Assembly (NCBI GenBank): GCA_016648135.1
Contig: JADDOH010004044.1
Coordinates: 62,001-126,000 of the forward strand
Length of the DNA stretch: 64,000 nt
Origin: Agrypnia vestita
Taxonomy: Eukaryota; Arthropoda; Insecta; Trichoptera; Phryganeidae
Direction: 5' to 3'
The translations under genes and the position numbers were made by a program. The notes below the pieces were generated by a model. The model saw nothing but the letters and a program-made list of their open reading frames with translations. It did not search any database and was not told where the DNA came from. Shown piece by piece: positions 1-12,084 of this stretch (position 1 is its first letter; the number at the start of each line of letters is the position of its first letter).

Positions 1-269
1 AAATCACGAGGTGAGTGTCCTAACCACAAGATTAACAAGCTACTCATTTGTTTTATTTATATTTATTTGTACATTTATATATGTATAAGCATGTTTTTTT
101 TTAATATATATTTATTTTCTTTTGATATTTCAATTCAATTTTTTTTCAATTTCAATTCAATTTATTTAATAATATGTACATTACAAACAAAGTGTTCAAG
201 GCATACATATTATGGAAGTATATATCAAAATAAAAATATTTAATAAATTAAAAATAACATAAAATCTGG

Positions 270-536
270 TCAAAGGTGTAGGAGAATCCCGCTTCGGAAA
301 ACCCCCTCAGTCACATGGAATATATCAATACCCAAAGCGATTTTGTTCAGCATAGCTGTGGCTCTTCCAACAAGCATAACCATCGGCAGGTTGGTCCTGT
401 ATATTGGAATGTGAAACAATCTATGCTGACGATGTCTAAAGTAATTATCAGGAACATACAAACCAATGCTCTGCCTAATTTCAGGATTATCGATCATACC
501 GCGCAACAATCGATAAAAATGTGTAATCAATTGCAT
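270..536 (-). pseudogene. Decayed non-LTR retrotransposon, C-terminal tail of reverse transcriptase
   Basis: The minus strand is open for 88 residues. It reads like the region downstream of the RT domain in insect LINEs: a stretch with GMIDNPEI, then GLYVP, an R-T-N-L-P motif, a hydrophobic RAxxxLN segment and a final DIF. That order is familiar from insect LINE C-termini. Nothing upstream on the minus strand (to about 790) stays in frame, so the element is truncated and mutated. No poly-A tail or target duplication is visible. The clade is not resolved; the assignment is by recalled pattern, not alignment. Confidence 0.55.
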
Positions 537-1789
537 ATTGCATGCCTGTGAGATTGAATTTGTCTTATGATATGAAAATTGAATTGAAATAAACTAAGTT
601 TGACAATCCTGTGTTCCAAATACATATATGTTCAAAATTTTCGCCCAATTTTTCTGTAACTGGAAGATGGAAAATTATTAGGATTGCTAAATAAAGTTGA
701 ATAATTCTACAGTACTGTAAAGGAATCCAAATGTGCTGACACTTGAGATAGATAAAGTCCAACATCTTGCAATTTTGCCTAAAATAAAAAGTTAAACATG
801 CAATATAAGGCTTGAAAGGCCAGTTGGACTATGTATGAAATATTTATATGGCTCTTGACAGCCTGACTTGGAAAAATGCATCTATCTTTATTCTTCATAA
901 AAAAAAAGGAGACAAGGACAACCTCAAAAAAATGTATTACTAGCCTTGCATAGTAGTGTATATTATACTTGTAGCTATAAACACTTTTTTCAAACCTTCT
1001 GAAATTTGCACTAGTGTAATGTAAAGCATCCGTGACAGCCTTGTTTTTGCATGTTTTTGACAGACGACTCTTTGTCAAAAGCTTTGAAGTGATATATGGG
1101 ACTGACGGCACAGAGTGCACCTGTTTAGGCAGTTTGTGCTAGTAGAGTTGCTCAGGCAGACATCATCAGACAAAATCAACCTCCAAGACATCATCAAAGT
1201 CTTTACCGAAAATGTTTGTGCTATTATGCTTCCCATACTTTTGTAGGGGACAGAGGGCTGATGGGTACTCCACGCAGTCTGTTTGTTAGGAGTCTGGAAA
1301 TATTCCACCAACAATTCCATTGCCGCATTCTACAGATCCACTGGAGCGACCATGTATCCAATGTTACACTTCTTCGTTGCTTTACATAGTTCTAAGTGTA
1401 GGCCAATCGGTGGAAGCGAGATTGAGGTAGATGGACGCATTATACACAGAGACGATTGCATGCTTCTGAAACGTGTCTTGTAGAAGAAGGTTGTATACAA
1501 GTGGAGGGTAGAACAAGCAGTACAAGGATTGCCTCCGGGAAATGCTGAGTTTGTATGGAGCAGGAGCAAGCTGATGGCACAAGGTCATGCGAGTGAGAGA
1601 AGTATCTTCTCTCGGATTAACGTTATCAAGGCGACTAGGCGTTTAAAAATAAGCAACGACCCACAATCTTGCCTCAACGGGACCGGCCACCGAAATGGGA
1701 CCGCTTAATATGTGAAATATGAAGAAGAGAAGATGGCTCTCAAATAGGGCTATTTTCCATTGAAAAACACACGAGATATGAAGTGGAAA

Positions 1790-2580
1790 AACAACGATAA
1801 TTTATAAGAACCAGTTAAGAGAACAAGCTGGATTTAGAGGAAGTTTCAACATGATGTATCACATACAGATTGTAAAAGGAATCATACAGCTCTACTAAGA
1901 ATACAAAATTTCTTTGTGTAACAGATTTATTGAATATGAAAAGATATCTGATTCCATCATAGATGCACTTAAAAGTAATTTGTGAATGTTAGCCTCCACA
2001 GTCCCACCGAAAAGGGACCAGAGAGTTCCCAAATCCGGACGCGCCATGCGGAGCAGAGAATGGATGGATTCCTCAGGGCTTATAACCTGTCGTTCATAGC
2101 TTAAGGATCCCTTATGTCGACTACGTTCACCATTTATTCCGTCCCCTCCCCTGAGCGATTTTTTTTTTTTCATGCGTTAAATTGACGAAACAATAATCCC
2201 CGTCCCAACACAACTCTCCCCCGCCTTGCCACTAATCTAAAATATACTGTTGTATTACTGTAATGTATACAGTAATACAACAGTATATTTTAATCTTTAT
2301 AAGCCATAATGTAAATTGGGTAACAAGAAAGGTGTCTGACAAGGTGACCAATATGTTTATGGCTACTCTCGAAAATCTATCTAGACAACTACAGTGGGGG
2401 AGAAAGCAATTTGTATAAATGGCGATTATTCCAGCCACCAATATTTTGCAGATAATATTGTAATCTTCACAAACGAACTTAACAACATTCAGAACATAAT
2501 GCAAAAACTATCTGATGTCAGGGATAAAGCAAGATTGATGATAAATGTGTCAAATACCAAAGTATTTCACCCAATTTAAT
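1790..2580 (+). pseudogene. Decayed RTE-like LINE, two pieces of the reverse transcriptase domain
   Basis: Around 1,810-1,965 the plus strand reads EQAGFRGSF, then a His-Ile-Gln-x-Val-Lys helix, then FIEYEKISDSI. This matches the RT block usually written QAGFRxxxSTxDHI...FxDYxKAFDS. Around 2,355-2,575 it reads an ATLENLSRQLQW helix, then FADNIVIF (normally FADDIVLF) and a final N-x-x-K/N-T-K-V. These are consecutive RT motifs in the right order, but with a stop, an altered catalytic Asp (D to N) and about 390 bp of unrelated sequence between them. It is a dead LINE fragment. The subfamily is inferred. Confidence 0.65.
2238..2292. repeat. Perfect hairpin, 25-bp arms
   Basis: Two 25-bp arms (2238-2262 and 2268-2292) are exact reverse complements around a 5-base loop (ATGTA). 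There is no coding potential. It could be a tiny foldback element or a transcribed hairpin. It lies inside the decayed LINE at 1.8-2.6 kb, so it inserted or formed after that copy. Confidence 0.9.
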
Positions 2581-2867
2581 GATCATCTTGAATAATCTCT
2601 ACAATTTCAACTCCAAATTCATCAATAAAATAAGGATAAACTGTTTTGTTGACTCAATACTCATTCATGTTAATGGAATAGTCTACTTAAGGCACCCAAT
2701 ACAACAAAATTTGGACTTGTTGGACTAACAAATAAATGAAACAAAGATAATAATTAACGAGAAAAGAATGAAAGCATGCATGAGCACTTTAATATTTGTT
2801 GTAAATATATTTGTCGAATAAAACAATAATTTTTTAATATGTATTGCAGATTTGTGATGATCCAGAA

Positions 2868-3175
2868 AAGGATCATGCTGTGAGACCCGGCTGACTGGTG
2901 GCATGGTGCGCCAGCGGCTGGCGCTGGCCGGGTCCTGCCGCACGTGCCCCAGCTCTTATTCCCGACACCAGACCCCCAGTTTATGTCTAACCTAACCTTT
3001 CCATCATCCTAATAAGCATAATATTTATTAGCATATCAGAGAAAGAGAGTGCGACCCAACTGACAGGTGGCTTGGTGCTCTTGTGACTAGCAATGGCCCG
3101 ACTTTGTGCCATTCATCTAATCTGTTGTCCCTGGTACCAAGCCCATAATAAATTTTATAACTTAACTGAAAAATG
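2868..3175. repeat. Two diverged direct copies of a moderately GC-rich repeat
   Basis: About 2,880-3,000 and 3,050-3,175 share an ordered set of words: GACCC, then TGACxGGTGGC, TGGTGC, GGCC, CACCAG or ACCAAG, and a tail running into CTAACCTAA or ATAACTTAA. They look like the 3' ends of two copies of one retroelement or SINE, about 170 bp apart. Divergence is too high for a source assignment by eye. Confidence 0.5.
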
Positions 3176-3359
3176 CAGAAAATGGTACCACCAAAAATAT
3201 ACATTTAGGTACATATTATATTTTATGTGACTTTAATTTAGTTCTCATGAAAGACAACATTGTATGGGTCTAACCTTAGAGGAATAACATATGAAAGCAA
3301 TTTTAAATGGCACTCAAAATTCGCAAGAGCATAAATTTTTTTAAGACTTATACTAACTA

Positions 3360-3791
3360 GAGCTTGTCCAACGTAAATTGGCGTGCGGTGACTTTAGAAC
3401 TAAAACCCGCACCCACACCTGGCGGTAACCCCTCGCTCTGTCATTCAATTCAATCCCGTATTAGCGCGTGAGCTGTGACATCTTGATTTCCAATATACAC
3501 TGAATTATTATGTCCAAAACATTCAAAACAATTGCCAATGAAGTATTAAAGTTTTGCGAAGCTGAAAAAGCAAATAATGGACCAATATTACCATTTGACA
3601 GGACTCTAGATAGAACGGCCGCCATTACTGTTTTGTTTCTTTAGTGTTGCCGGACCAAATTTCTATTAAAGGTTCCGACACCGGTCACCACACTGTATAT
3701 TATGTATTGTGTAATAAATTTACACCCTGGCAACTTCTGTTTCGCGACATGGACGCTCTCCCTCACACGCCAATTTATACTGGTCGCACTC
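3360..3791. mobile_element. IS630/Tc1-like DNA transposon, internally deleted, TA-flanked
   Basis: The ends are inverted repeats of about 32 bp; both carry AAATTGGCGTG, and the outer bases are GAG...CTC. A TA dinucleotide lies immediately outside each end (3358-3359 and 3792-3793), as expected for this superfamily. At 432 bp it is too short to encode a whole transposase, but it still contains a first-exon-like ORF (3510-3644). The related element at 18.6-21.0 kb has a different TIR but a similar ORF. Confidence 0.7.
3510..3644 (+). pseudogene. Transposase N-terminal fragment in the 3.4-kb element
   Basis: This 44-codon ORF begins with ATG and contains FCEAEK, then GPILPFDR, then RTAAIT. The same layout (FFEEEQ, APIIPFD, RLIAAT) is found on the minus strand at 20,744-20,876. 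In full-length relatives this segment precedes a helix-turn-helix of the type GxSxxTxxxI and a DDE catalytic domain, both missing here. The reading frame ends in a stop shortly after the point where an exon boundary would be expected. Confidence 0.55.
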
Positions 3792-3932
3792 TAAAAAAAG
3801 TTAGTTCCAGCTACTAACTGTAAAAAAAAAATTTATAAAAAAAACTAAAACATTTTACTTTTAATATTTAATTTACAACTCAATTGATAAGATTGAATGT
3901 GGAGTATATAGTAACATTCCAGTGATTTTACT

Positions 3933-4091
3933 ATGTCTTCTTCGTCAGTGATTCCTCGTTACGAGGATGACGTCTGCCATATTCTACCGATTGTGTGTCC
4001 GAGCATGACTAAGGAGCCCTTTTCTCAAACCACATACCCTTTCACAAGTTTTACATGTGCATCCTGTGGGCAAGGTGGTTGTAAGGGATGA
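3933..4091 (+). CDS. Small cysteine-rich ORF, unrecognised
   Basis: 52 codons from ATG to TGA. The product has a Ser-rich start, then VCHILPIVCPSM, and ends with CASCGQGGCKG, giving Cys residues spaced as in a zinc ribbon (CxxCxxxxC). I do not recognise the family. It lies just outside the TA-flanked transposon at 3.36-3.79 kb in otherwise noncoding DNA, so it may be a leftover of another mobile element rather than a host gene. Confidence 0.3.
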   Translation: MSSSSVIPRYEDDVCHILPIVCPSMTKEPFSQTTYPFTSFTCASCGQGGCKG

Positions 4092-4721
4092 ATCGTCGTC
4101 CTTTCCTTTCCTCTTTCTTCTTTTCTCGGAAATTGCATCTGTCCTGTTCCGTTCCTATTTATTTACTTTGTACAAGTAACCAAAATGGAACTTTGTTTTA
4201 CCTTAAAGAAATCTGATGTGCTGTGCCCCTTGTGAGGGTGTGGCATAATGAAATGAAGTTGCATCTTCCCACAGAATGTTTCCTCTGAGGACTAATGCTC
4301 TTGTTGATTCTTAAAATAGATTTGATAACAAAATAAATAAGTTCTTGTAAATAAAATTTCACGCTCAGGTGTACTTCACATCACAGTGAGTTAGTACCCT
4401 TTTCACTAAGAACTATTCAATGTAATCTTGTTCTTGGACATTTTGCAAGATTAAGTTTGCTTTCGTTGTGCAAAAACGCCACTCTGTTAAATACATACAA
4501 TGTCTAATACATTAGAATATCATAAGAAAACAATATTACTGTTAGATATTATGTACCTGTTATTAAATAATAAGAAATATATATTTTTAGGCTAGATGCA
4601 TCAATTGATTTAGGTTGAAGACTGGAGAAATATTCGTGTTAATCCCAATCATGATCTGAAGCAAGAGAGATTCTTCATAAGGGGTTACACCACCTCAAGA
4701 ATTTTCAGAATGCGTTACATG

Positions 4722-4785
4722 TAACCTTGTCTAAAAGACACATAACCTTGTCTAAAAAACGCATTACCTTGTCTAAAAAACGCAC
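4722..4785. repeat. Three tandem copies of a 21-bp unit
   Basis: The unit TAACCTTGTCTAAAARACRCA starts at 4722, 4743 and 4764. The copies differ at a few positions only. Short minisatellite with no associated gene. Confidence 0.85.
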
Positions 4786-5343
4786 ATCATTTTACACAAG
4801 GAGTCTTCGATAAAACATGCTAAAAACAAAAATCTTTTACAATTAAGTGAATTCTTTATTTTGAGGCATCAAAAAAATACATTCAAATTGAAAAAAAATT
4901 TAACCTAATTATTTCACACAAAATTCATTGGTTAATCTTTTTCATTAACAAATTATTTACAAAATTTTAAAATAGCGGAGCTATGTGCTTGTCTCGCAAA
5001 TGTCCTTCTCCACGACACTGGTGGAGATAATAATGTTAGGGTTTGAGTGAAATGAAAAGAAAAAGATAATTATTTTCTTATTATGTAATTGTCTATGTTT
5101 GCATATCAAAAAAAAATTATGTGCATAAATCGAATTTAAAAATTCATAATAGACAAACAGCCCGTTTTTAAAAAAAGTCATACGGCACCTTGTGAATAAT
5201 GTTATTAATAAGTGTGCAAAATTTGAATAAAATCAGCTCAATTGTTTTTGAGATATTTTATCCACCAGTATGAAAAAAGGAATTTTAAGAAAAATGCACA
5301 AGAATAATGAAATTCGTTGAAAAATTCACCTATCATACTGGCT

Positions 5344-6610
5344 TCAAATTACTATTTTTTTAGCCAATTTTTGATTGTGATGGCTCAAATTATTTTTAAA
5401 AAAGATAATGCAAAAAAATATTTTTTTTATGTCAAGACGATGTAACTCCTTAAAGGTCTTTCTTGTACTGAGTAATGATCTCTCTCTGGAGACGCAGTGG
5501 CCCTGGTGTCGGGACATCCCACTCCCATGGCTGCTTTGAATCCTCCATTCTTCCCGGTCTTCTGCTGCTGCATGCAAGGCTGCGTAGAGTGATGATCCTG
5601 TCATTTATTTTATTTGATCCGTCCATCTTATAGAGGATCGCCCTCTCGCTCTCATGCCTTAATGTTGCAAAGTTTCTCTCTCATATCACCAATTTCTCCT
5701 GATTATCTTCACCTCCTTACGCTTATGTCCGAAGTGCTTCAGATTTGCCTTCTATACAAGGCGGACAGTCTTTTTCTTTGACTTTGAGCTCCTGGAAATG
5801 GACAATTCAATAGCTGTCCATGGGGTACGCATCATGCGGCACTAGCACCAACATCTCAAATCTACCCAGCATATTATTCTTTTTGCCTCGCAGTTCACGT
5901 CTAGCAGCTAGCAGCAATCTATATAATTGTCAGATTCTATTTAATGAATAAGCTTAGCTATTTCAATTGCAACTATCAAAATCGTGTCATCTGCATCTAG
6001 AGGTTTAAGACCTTTTTTGCTGCCAAATTGCTTTGCCTCCATTCTGTCGTTCCTAGTGCATAATACATTATTCTCCATATGCAAATATTGAAGAGATATG
6101 GAGGCAGTATTGTATGCCCTTGTGCATGTGGACTGATTTAGAAGCTAAATTCTCCATATTCATTCTAGTTGAATTGTGTCCACACAGTGCACATGTGACA
6201 ACTATTAGGTGTTCTCGGACACAAACCTCTATTAGTCCTATCTCAGTAAAAATGCTTCCTTGCGGTCTGCGAAGCTTAGTATCAGAGGGCTTAAAAACAA
6301 TTTTCTTCTTTTATCCCTTTTCTAAAAGGAAACATTGTTCTTTTTCTAAAAACAAAGCCTGTTTGTTGTGGTGTTTTTAACCAGTTTAGATAATTCTTCA
6401 GATGCTGTTTAATTGTGTGTAACATTTATCTAATTAGCATGTGAGTTTAGTGAAAGGTTTTATAGATCTCATATTTCTTGATGAATTCTTTCTTCTGTAT
6501 GGAGACAAACAAAATCTCTAACCAGTCTTTCGGCCATTTTCCAGTCTTCCATACATTATTTCAGATGCCCCGCATTTGTTTGGTTTCTTCTGGAACCATA
6601 GATTTTAGGA
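5344..6610 (-). pseudogene. Decayed RTE-like LINE (minus strand), RT and C-terminal tail
   Basis: Read on the minus strand from about 6,610 downward, pieces appear in the order of a LINE RT. First comes a region ending in PYLFNIC near 6,060-6,100 (consensus SPYLFNIY). Then comes ADDTILI near 5,980 (the catalytic FADD block), then the C-terminal tail near 5,480-5,600 with AALHAAAEDREEWR, the W/A-x-DR-x-xWR signature that ends RTE-type proteins. Frames shift between pieces, so the copy is dead. Confidence 0.6.
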
Positions 6611-6766
6611 GTCTACTTGGATTGCATCATACCCAGTGACTAATATATTTATTTAAATTTTTTATTGCATTTTCTATCTATATAGAGTAATGATAACACT
6701 AAAATACATTACTTGTGTGTATATTTATATGGTAATTCAAATTGGTAGGCTGAGGCATGTCAAGTC

Positions 6767-6806
6767 AAATGTCAAGATAAAATATAAATATTTTATCTTG
6801 ACATTT
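6767..6806. repeat. Perfect hairpin, 18-bp arms
   Basis: Arms 6767-6784 and 6789-6806 are exact reverse complements around a 4-base loop (TAAA). AT-rich apart from a GTCAAG core. No gene is associated. Confidence 0.85.
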
Positions 6807-6810
6807 GTAC

Positions 6811-8547
6811 ACTATTTCATCTTTTTACATACATATATCTAGGTATTTGGACTACTATTCAGTTTTTATGACTCCGTGACATTATAAGACTACTCAAACT
6901 TCACTACCATTTCTTTATCTTATAAATTTGGGGAAGGTTTTGAGTTTATGAAATGAAAGTGTTTTTAGTAGATGTTTATCTCTCCCCGGAGGAAGTGAAA
7001 AACAAGTACAAATAACAAGTAAAAAACAACACAAAAACGAATAAATAACTAAGCGAATAAAATTCAAGTTATACAAGACTGCACAAAGAATACCATGTAG
7101 ATGAAAATTTTGACAACACCTGTGCAAGGGCGGGATCGGGTCACACCGTTACCTTAACACGACTTCCTATGTTTCCGTTTGTTTACTTTACAGACGACAT
7201 CGGGATCATGGCCGTTTGTTAACGTAAATTTAAACAAAAGTGTGTAGCGCAGGGTCAGACAGATACCGCCACATTAATGAGAATTGATCCTTTAAACTAC
7301 CTAAAAACTCTCGTAGGCAATTTATAAGTAACAATGTTATTTTATTTATTAAAGATTCAAAGGTTTTTTGAGAATAAAAACCAACAATAATTACGATGCA
7401 AATCTCAACCCCTCTCCTGAATCTACCTACCAGCCTGCATGCATGACTATGACCCAGTATTGACAGCAACCTAGTAAAGTAGGATTCCCACCATGGAAAA
7501 GTCAAAAATGTTCATAAAGTATATTTTTATTATTAATCACATGGAAAAACCCAGAACACAACACTACGATAAACCTGATCGTCGGAACTAAATATATGGG
7601 CTACCGGAATAGCACTTTGTAAAACACATAAACCCAATATTGTCCGTACAATATTCGAACAAATAAGATTACTACACACATCGAGAGCAAAAGTGCAGTA
7701 AAATGTACTTTTATGTTTATAACTTTTTCGTAGAGCATTAAAAACAATACAAAAATTGCAATTGCGATTCAAATAGAAAAGATTTATTATTGAATAAATA
7801 TAATTTCAGAAGATAATCATAATGGTGTGGATAAATACTAGTGAAGTTTCTGCGGAAATTATACATAATAAGACCAATGAAAACTATTAAATTATAATTT
7901 TTTCCGATATGTACCTATATCTTCCGTACCAGGCCTGGACTACTGTCTTACGCTTTGGTTATGGATCCTCGTTTAATTCTCTTAAATTCCTAGCATCTTC
8001 CCCCATCAGATAAAATTCATAGCTCCTTATGTATTATTTATGTTCCCCCTAATTACCTGTGAACACCTGCCTAGGTTAGCCACGAACAATATACATTGGG
8101 CACATGAAGGGCGCATAGATTTTTAATGTCGACAGCATTAACTACATAGGGTTAACTACACAAACCAATGATGCGGCATTTTCAAGTTTTGATATGATTT
8201 TAATGTAAAAAATTTATTTATTTCAATTAATATTCGCAATGTGTGCAAATGCTATATAAAAAATCTAAAAATTACTACCCCAAATTATAGGATAAAATAA
8301 AAATTAACATGTTTCTTATTAAGAGTTGCATAAAAAAATAAATCCTGCTTCATGCAGCCCTCTTTAGGCACATAAAGTGGGGCACACACATTGGCTCTTT
8401 AATTGATTTGACTGCCAAAATTGCCTGGTTACGAGGCTCCTGTGATAGCATCTGTAGAAAGCTCTTCCAAAGATTAATTTATAAAAATAATAAACTTTCC
8501 CGTTGCACCAAATGAAGCGCAGCACTCTTGTCCTTGTATGTACAGTA
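6811..8547. other. AT-rich DNA, no gene seen
   Basis: Only short random ORFs on both strands, with no family motifs. No tRNA-like fold, CpG cluster or repeat boundary stood out. Confidence 0.6.
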
Positions 8548-8977
8548 CAGTAGATTCCACTGGTTACCTAATCTAACACAAACATTCTCTTGTTATCAGT
8601 AGTAGAGTAATTAATTGTCCAGTGTCTACTTCAGATAAAAGCAGCACCTGCTAAGCCCTTTTTAAGTAAATAATGAAATAGAAATCAATTATATAATAAT
8701 GATCTGATAATTAAGAAAAAAAAATTAATAAAAGTGGTTTATTTTTTATTTTATTGTTAAAATAATTAAGCAATACTACTGATGTACATATAAGCATTTT
8801 TTATTTTGGCCTTAGTGTTTGTGCCTGGCCTGTCAAGCATGTATTGAAGCTGCTGTTCCTCTTTCAAATCTCAAAGTGTTGCAAAAAAGATTGTTAATCC
8901 TTTTTTCGAATTAATGTGGAAAAATTTATTCACCATTTGCCAAATCGAAGCATAAATATTTAAAGTGGAATCTATTG
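8548..8977. mobile_element. Pogo/Tc1-type MITE, 430 bp, TA target duplication
   Basis: The left end starts CAGTAGATTCCACT and the right end is close to its reverse complement (AGTGGAATCTATTG). TA flanks both sides (8546-8547, 8978-8979). CAGT...ACTG-like ends with TA duplication are typical of pogo/Tigger and other Tc1-mariner MITEs. No coding sequence remains. Confidence 0.7.
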
Positions 8978-8979
8978 TA

Positions 8980-11894
8980 GGTACTATAAAAATCTTTAAA
9001 TCTTATTGTACATACATACGCACTGATTATTCAAAGTACTGTAATTAAGTGTAATATGTTTGTAAGGGATGTTGTTTAATAGATGTGTAGAATTAATTTA
9101 TTTGTGTATTTACTGTCAAAATAACGTTGTCAACAAATTAATAATGCTGCCTAGAAATCTAATTTGGCAAGACATTCAGAAGAACCTTACTTTTTACTGG
9201 TATTAATTAGGATGGTGTAATGTTATTATACACCAAAATATCAATTCAATTGTATATAACATCCCAATTAACTACACAATTTAATTATAAAAAAACTTTT
9301 ATTGTTAAATTTGTTCATTTATTGATGATACATATATCAACATTATTACAACTCGATTAGAGGCTTTGTAAAACTAAATATAATTCTTGTACCTAGGCAG
9401 TAGCTTTACCCATTGAAAATTTATTTGTTAAAAATGACATTACCACTTCACTGATAATATATTTTTAATTGGGAGTATATATTGAATTAAACTATCATTT
9501 AAAAAATTTATTGATCAACTCGGGTTTTTACTTGCCAACTATTGAACGCAGGCGAAGAGGACAGAATACCACTTTTCGTCTATCAAGTCAAGTCACTATC
9601 AAGTCACATTCATACGTCTTCTCATTATTTTAAAGTAAAAACCTTTTAAACGGTTATGGTAAGCTTGGTTCCAATAATAAAAGATTATTTTATTTTAATT
9701 TTTAACGCTACAAAAGGTCAGACTTACTTAAGTAATGTAGCGAAACACTTAACAATAACATCCAGGCTTCAGATAATTACATAGATGCAATTCGATCTAC
9801 GGGGGCCTCCAATTTTTATTTTAAAGTGTTCAAATTACAAAATACAAAGGAAAATTTCATAATTTTAACTCAAAAATAAGAAGGTTGATTACCTACATCA
9901 TTTTAAATCAAAAAGTATGAATATACATATTACTCTAAAAAAAATGGAATGTTTAATCTTAAAAAATTCTGAATACAAAAGTCTCATATTTTTAGTAGGT
10001 ACCCAATGAAATTTTGATTTAGTACTTATATCACTCACAAATAATTAAAATAAACATTACAGCCAATGATTACTTATTGAGAATGTGTTATCTTATTACA
10101 TTGACTTTATGAAAACAAATTTTGTTCAAATTAGCACTACTGGTACGGAATAATTTTGAATTGCTCAACAAAATGTATTGTGGATAAGCCTACATCAAGA
10201 AAATCTTCTGTTAAAATACAAAGCTTAGTTTGATTATTTACAATATTATGTATCTCACAAAGAGTAGTACCTATATAATAATTATATATTAATTAAATTT
10301 CATAAAATCCACTTGTTACTCTGCAGTTAATGTTTCCAGTTTAAGCTGGGCTTAAAAACTGTGATATTATCATAAGTATTGGACGATAAAGTCAATTTTT
10401 ATATAATGAACATACGAGAAGTGTTATTATCTGATGCGTCATATCCATAACATGTTAAATTAACATCCTCATGACAAAAATTAAAATAAATTATTCGGAG
10501 ATTTGTTTAGGATCACAGGCATATTTACCAAGGAAGGAAGAATATTTTCAAAATGAAAGATGAAGTTCTTAAAAAAACATGTTTTATTAATTTAATTGCT
10601 TTATGAGAAATGTCATAAAATTCATTGTTAGTGCACCAATACCTCTTTATGAGATATGTTCTGAGAAAACTGTTCATAAAGCAAAAAGTGACACAACGAA
10701 TCATTAATTTTGATACAAACTCATTCAAATTTCACAGAATCCTTTTCACCTTAAATAAATTCATTTTTTTAACTTTTCATTTAATCTTTAAATAATATTG
10801 CAATAAAGAAAACAAATTAAAACGGTTCTGACCAAAGTCTGAAGAGGAACATGAAGGATTTCATGACACCGTGAATGAAGTCATTGTCACGTACACCTGT
10901 TGTGGAGCGACCTAGTTCCAAAAATTGGCCCTTGATATGGGAGGGAAAGATTTTGTATTTATAAAATTAGGTTTCTGTTGTTAACTAACCGTAAATCGAC
11001 TGTATAATGAGGTATGGGTGTACAATGATATTTTAATTTTGTAAATTGGCATGGTAAATTGTAAATGGTAATGGATTTACAGTAATAAAGGAATCTGATT
11101 ATATCTGTTAAAAATATTACATTCACAAAAAGTTAACTTTTAAAAAAACTAACTACAAGCATCCATTTTGCATTTAATTATGCATATGGCAATGTGGGGC
11201 GGGGCTACACTGAATTTATTACTGAAAATGTTTTGTACACAAAATTTAAATGTCATATAGGACTGTATTTATTATTTCTTTCACAAATAGTATCGAGACA
11301 AAAACATAATTTCATCAAAAACTATTATCTTACTGACATGGAGTTCTTTCTTAAAATATTTGATCATACTTTCAATATTTTAAATTTTAAATAACATTTG
11401 TTGAGTGTAAATAGCGACAGGAGCATAAAATTAAGAGTTAAGAATGTTGTTAGGTTAAATGAGAAAGGTAGAAGTTAGAGAGAAGTTGTAGGAAGTTGTA
11501 ATAAAAAATACAACCCATGTTCATGTTCAATCACACCCATCGGAGATGTCGAGAAAAGCTAGCACAATGGGGGAGTTTCATTAAAAATAGAAAGCATCAG
11601 AAAATATCTTTAAAAAAGAAAATAGTGTGCAATTAAACTGTTGCCTGTCCCACGCTATATGTGCGAACTACCTGACAGGAAGAGTATATTATGTACGTAC
11701 ATATATTGACCCCTCCTACACAAAATATTGTAATTAACAAATAGGACATTTTTATTTACTTATTTATATTTTATTATATCACAATACATAAAAAGTACTG
11801 CCATTTAAAAATTAATCAAATACGCGGAAAATACTATATCAACTAAAAATTATCTTTAACACAATTACTGGGTTTTGTTCATAAGATAATTATC
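8980..11894. other. AT-rich DNA, no gene seen
   Basis: Long stretch of very AT-rich sequence with only short unsupported ORFs. I saw no motif, repeat boundary or RNA gene. Confidence 0.6.
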
Positions 11895-12080
11895 AATTAA
11901 GATAAATTATAGAAGTCTCACAGAGACGTTACGTTCTTATGGTGGAATTAGTGAACATTACATCGTGTAAAGTGATCACCTAATCCAGCTCATACGTCAT
12001 AAGCCCCGGGCTATACATGTTTTCCATATATGTACGTAAATAGCTTTATCTCTGTGAAACTTTTATAATTTATTTTAATT
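11895..12080. mobile_element. MITE, 186 bp, 32-bp terminal inverted repeats
   Basis: The left end (11895-11926) and right end (12049-12080) are inverted copies with about three mismatches, sharing ATAAATTATA and TCACAGAGA or the equivalents. The interior is 122 bp with no ORF. No unambiguous target duplication, so the superfamily is not assigned. Confidence 0.65.
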
Positions 12081-12084
12081 AAAA

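Noticed and set aside
1283..1588. Possible transposase fragment (KCRPIGGSEIEVDG)
   Set aside because: Faint resemblance to the IGGxxxxVEIDES motif of ISXO2-like transposases, but the catalytic context is missing and the frame breaks soon after.
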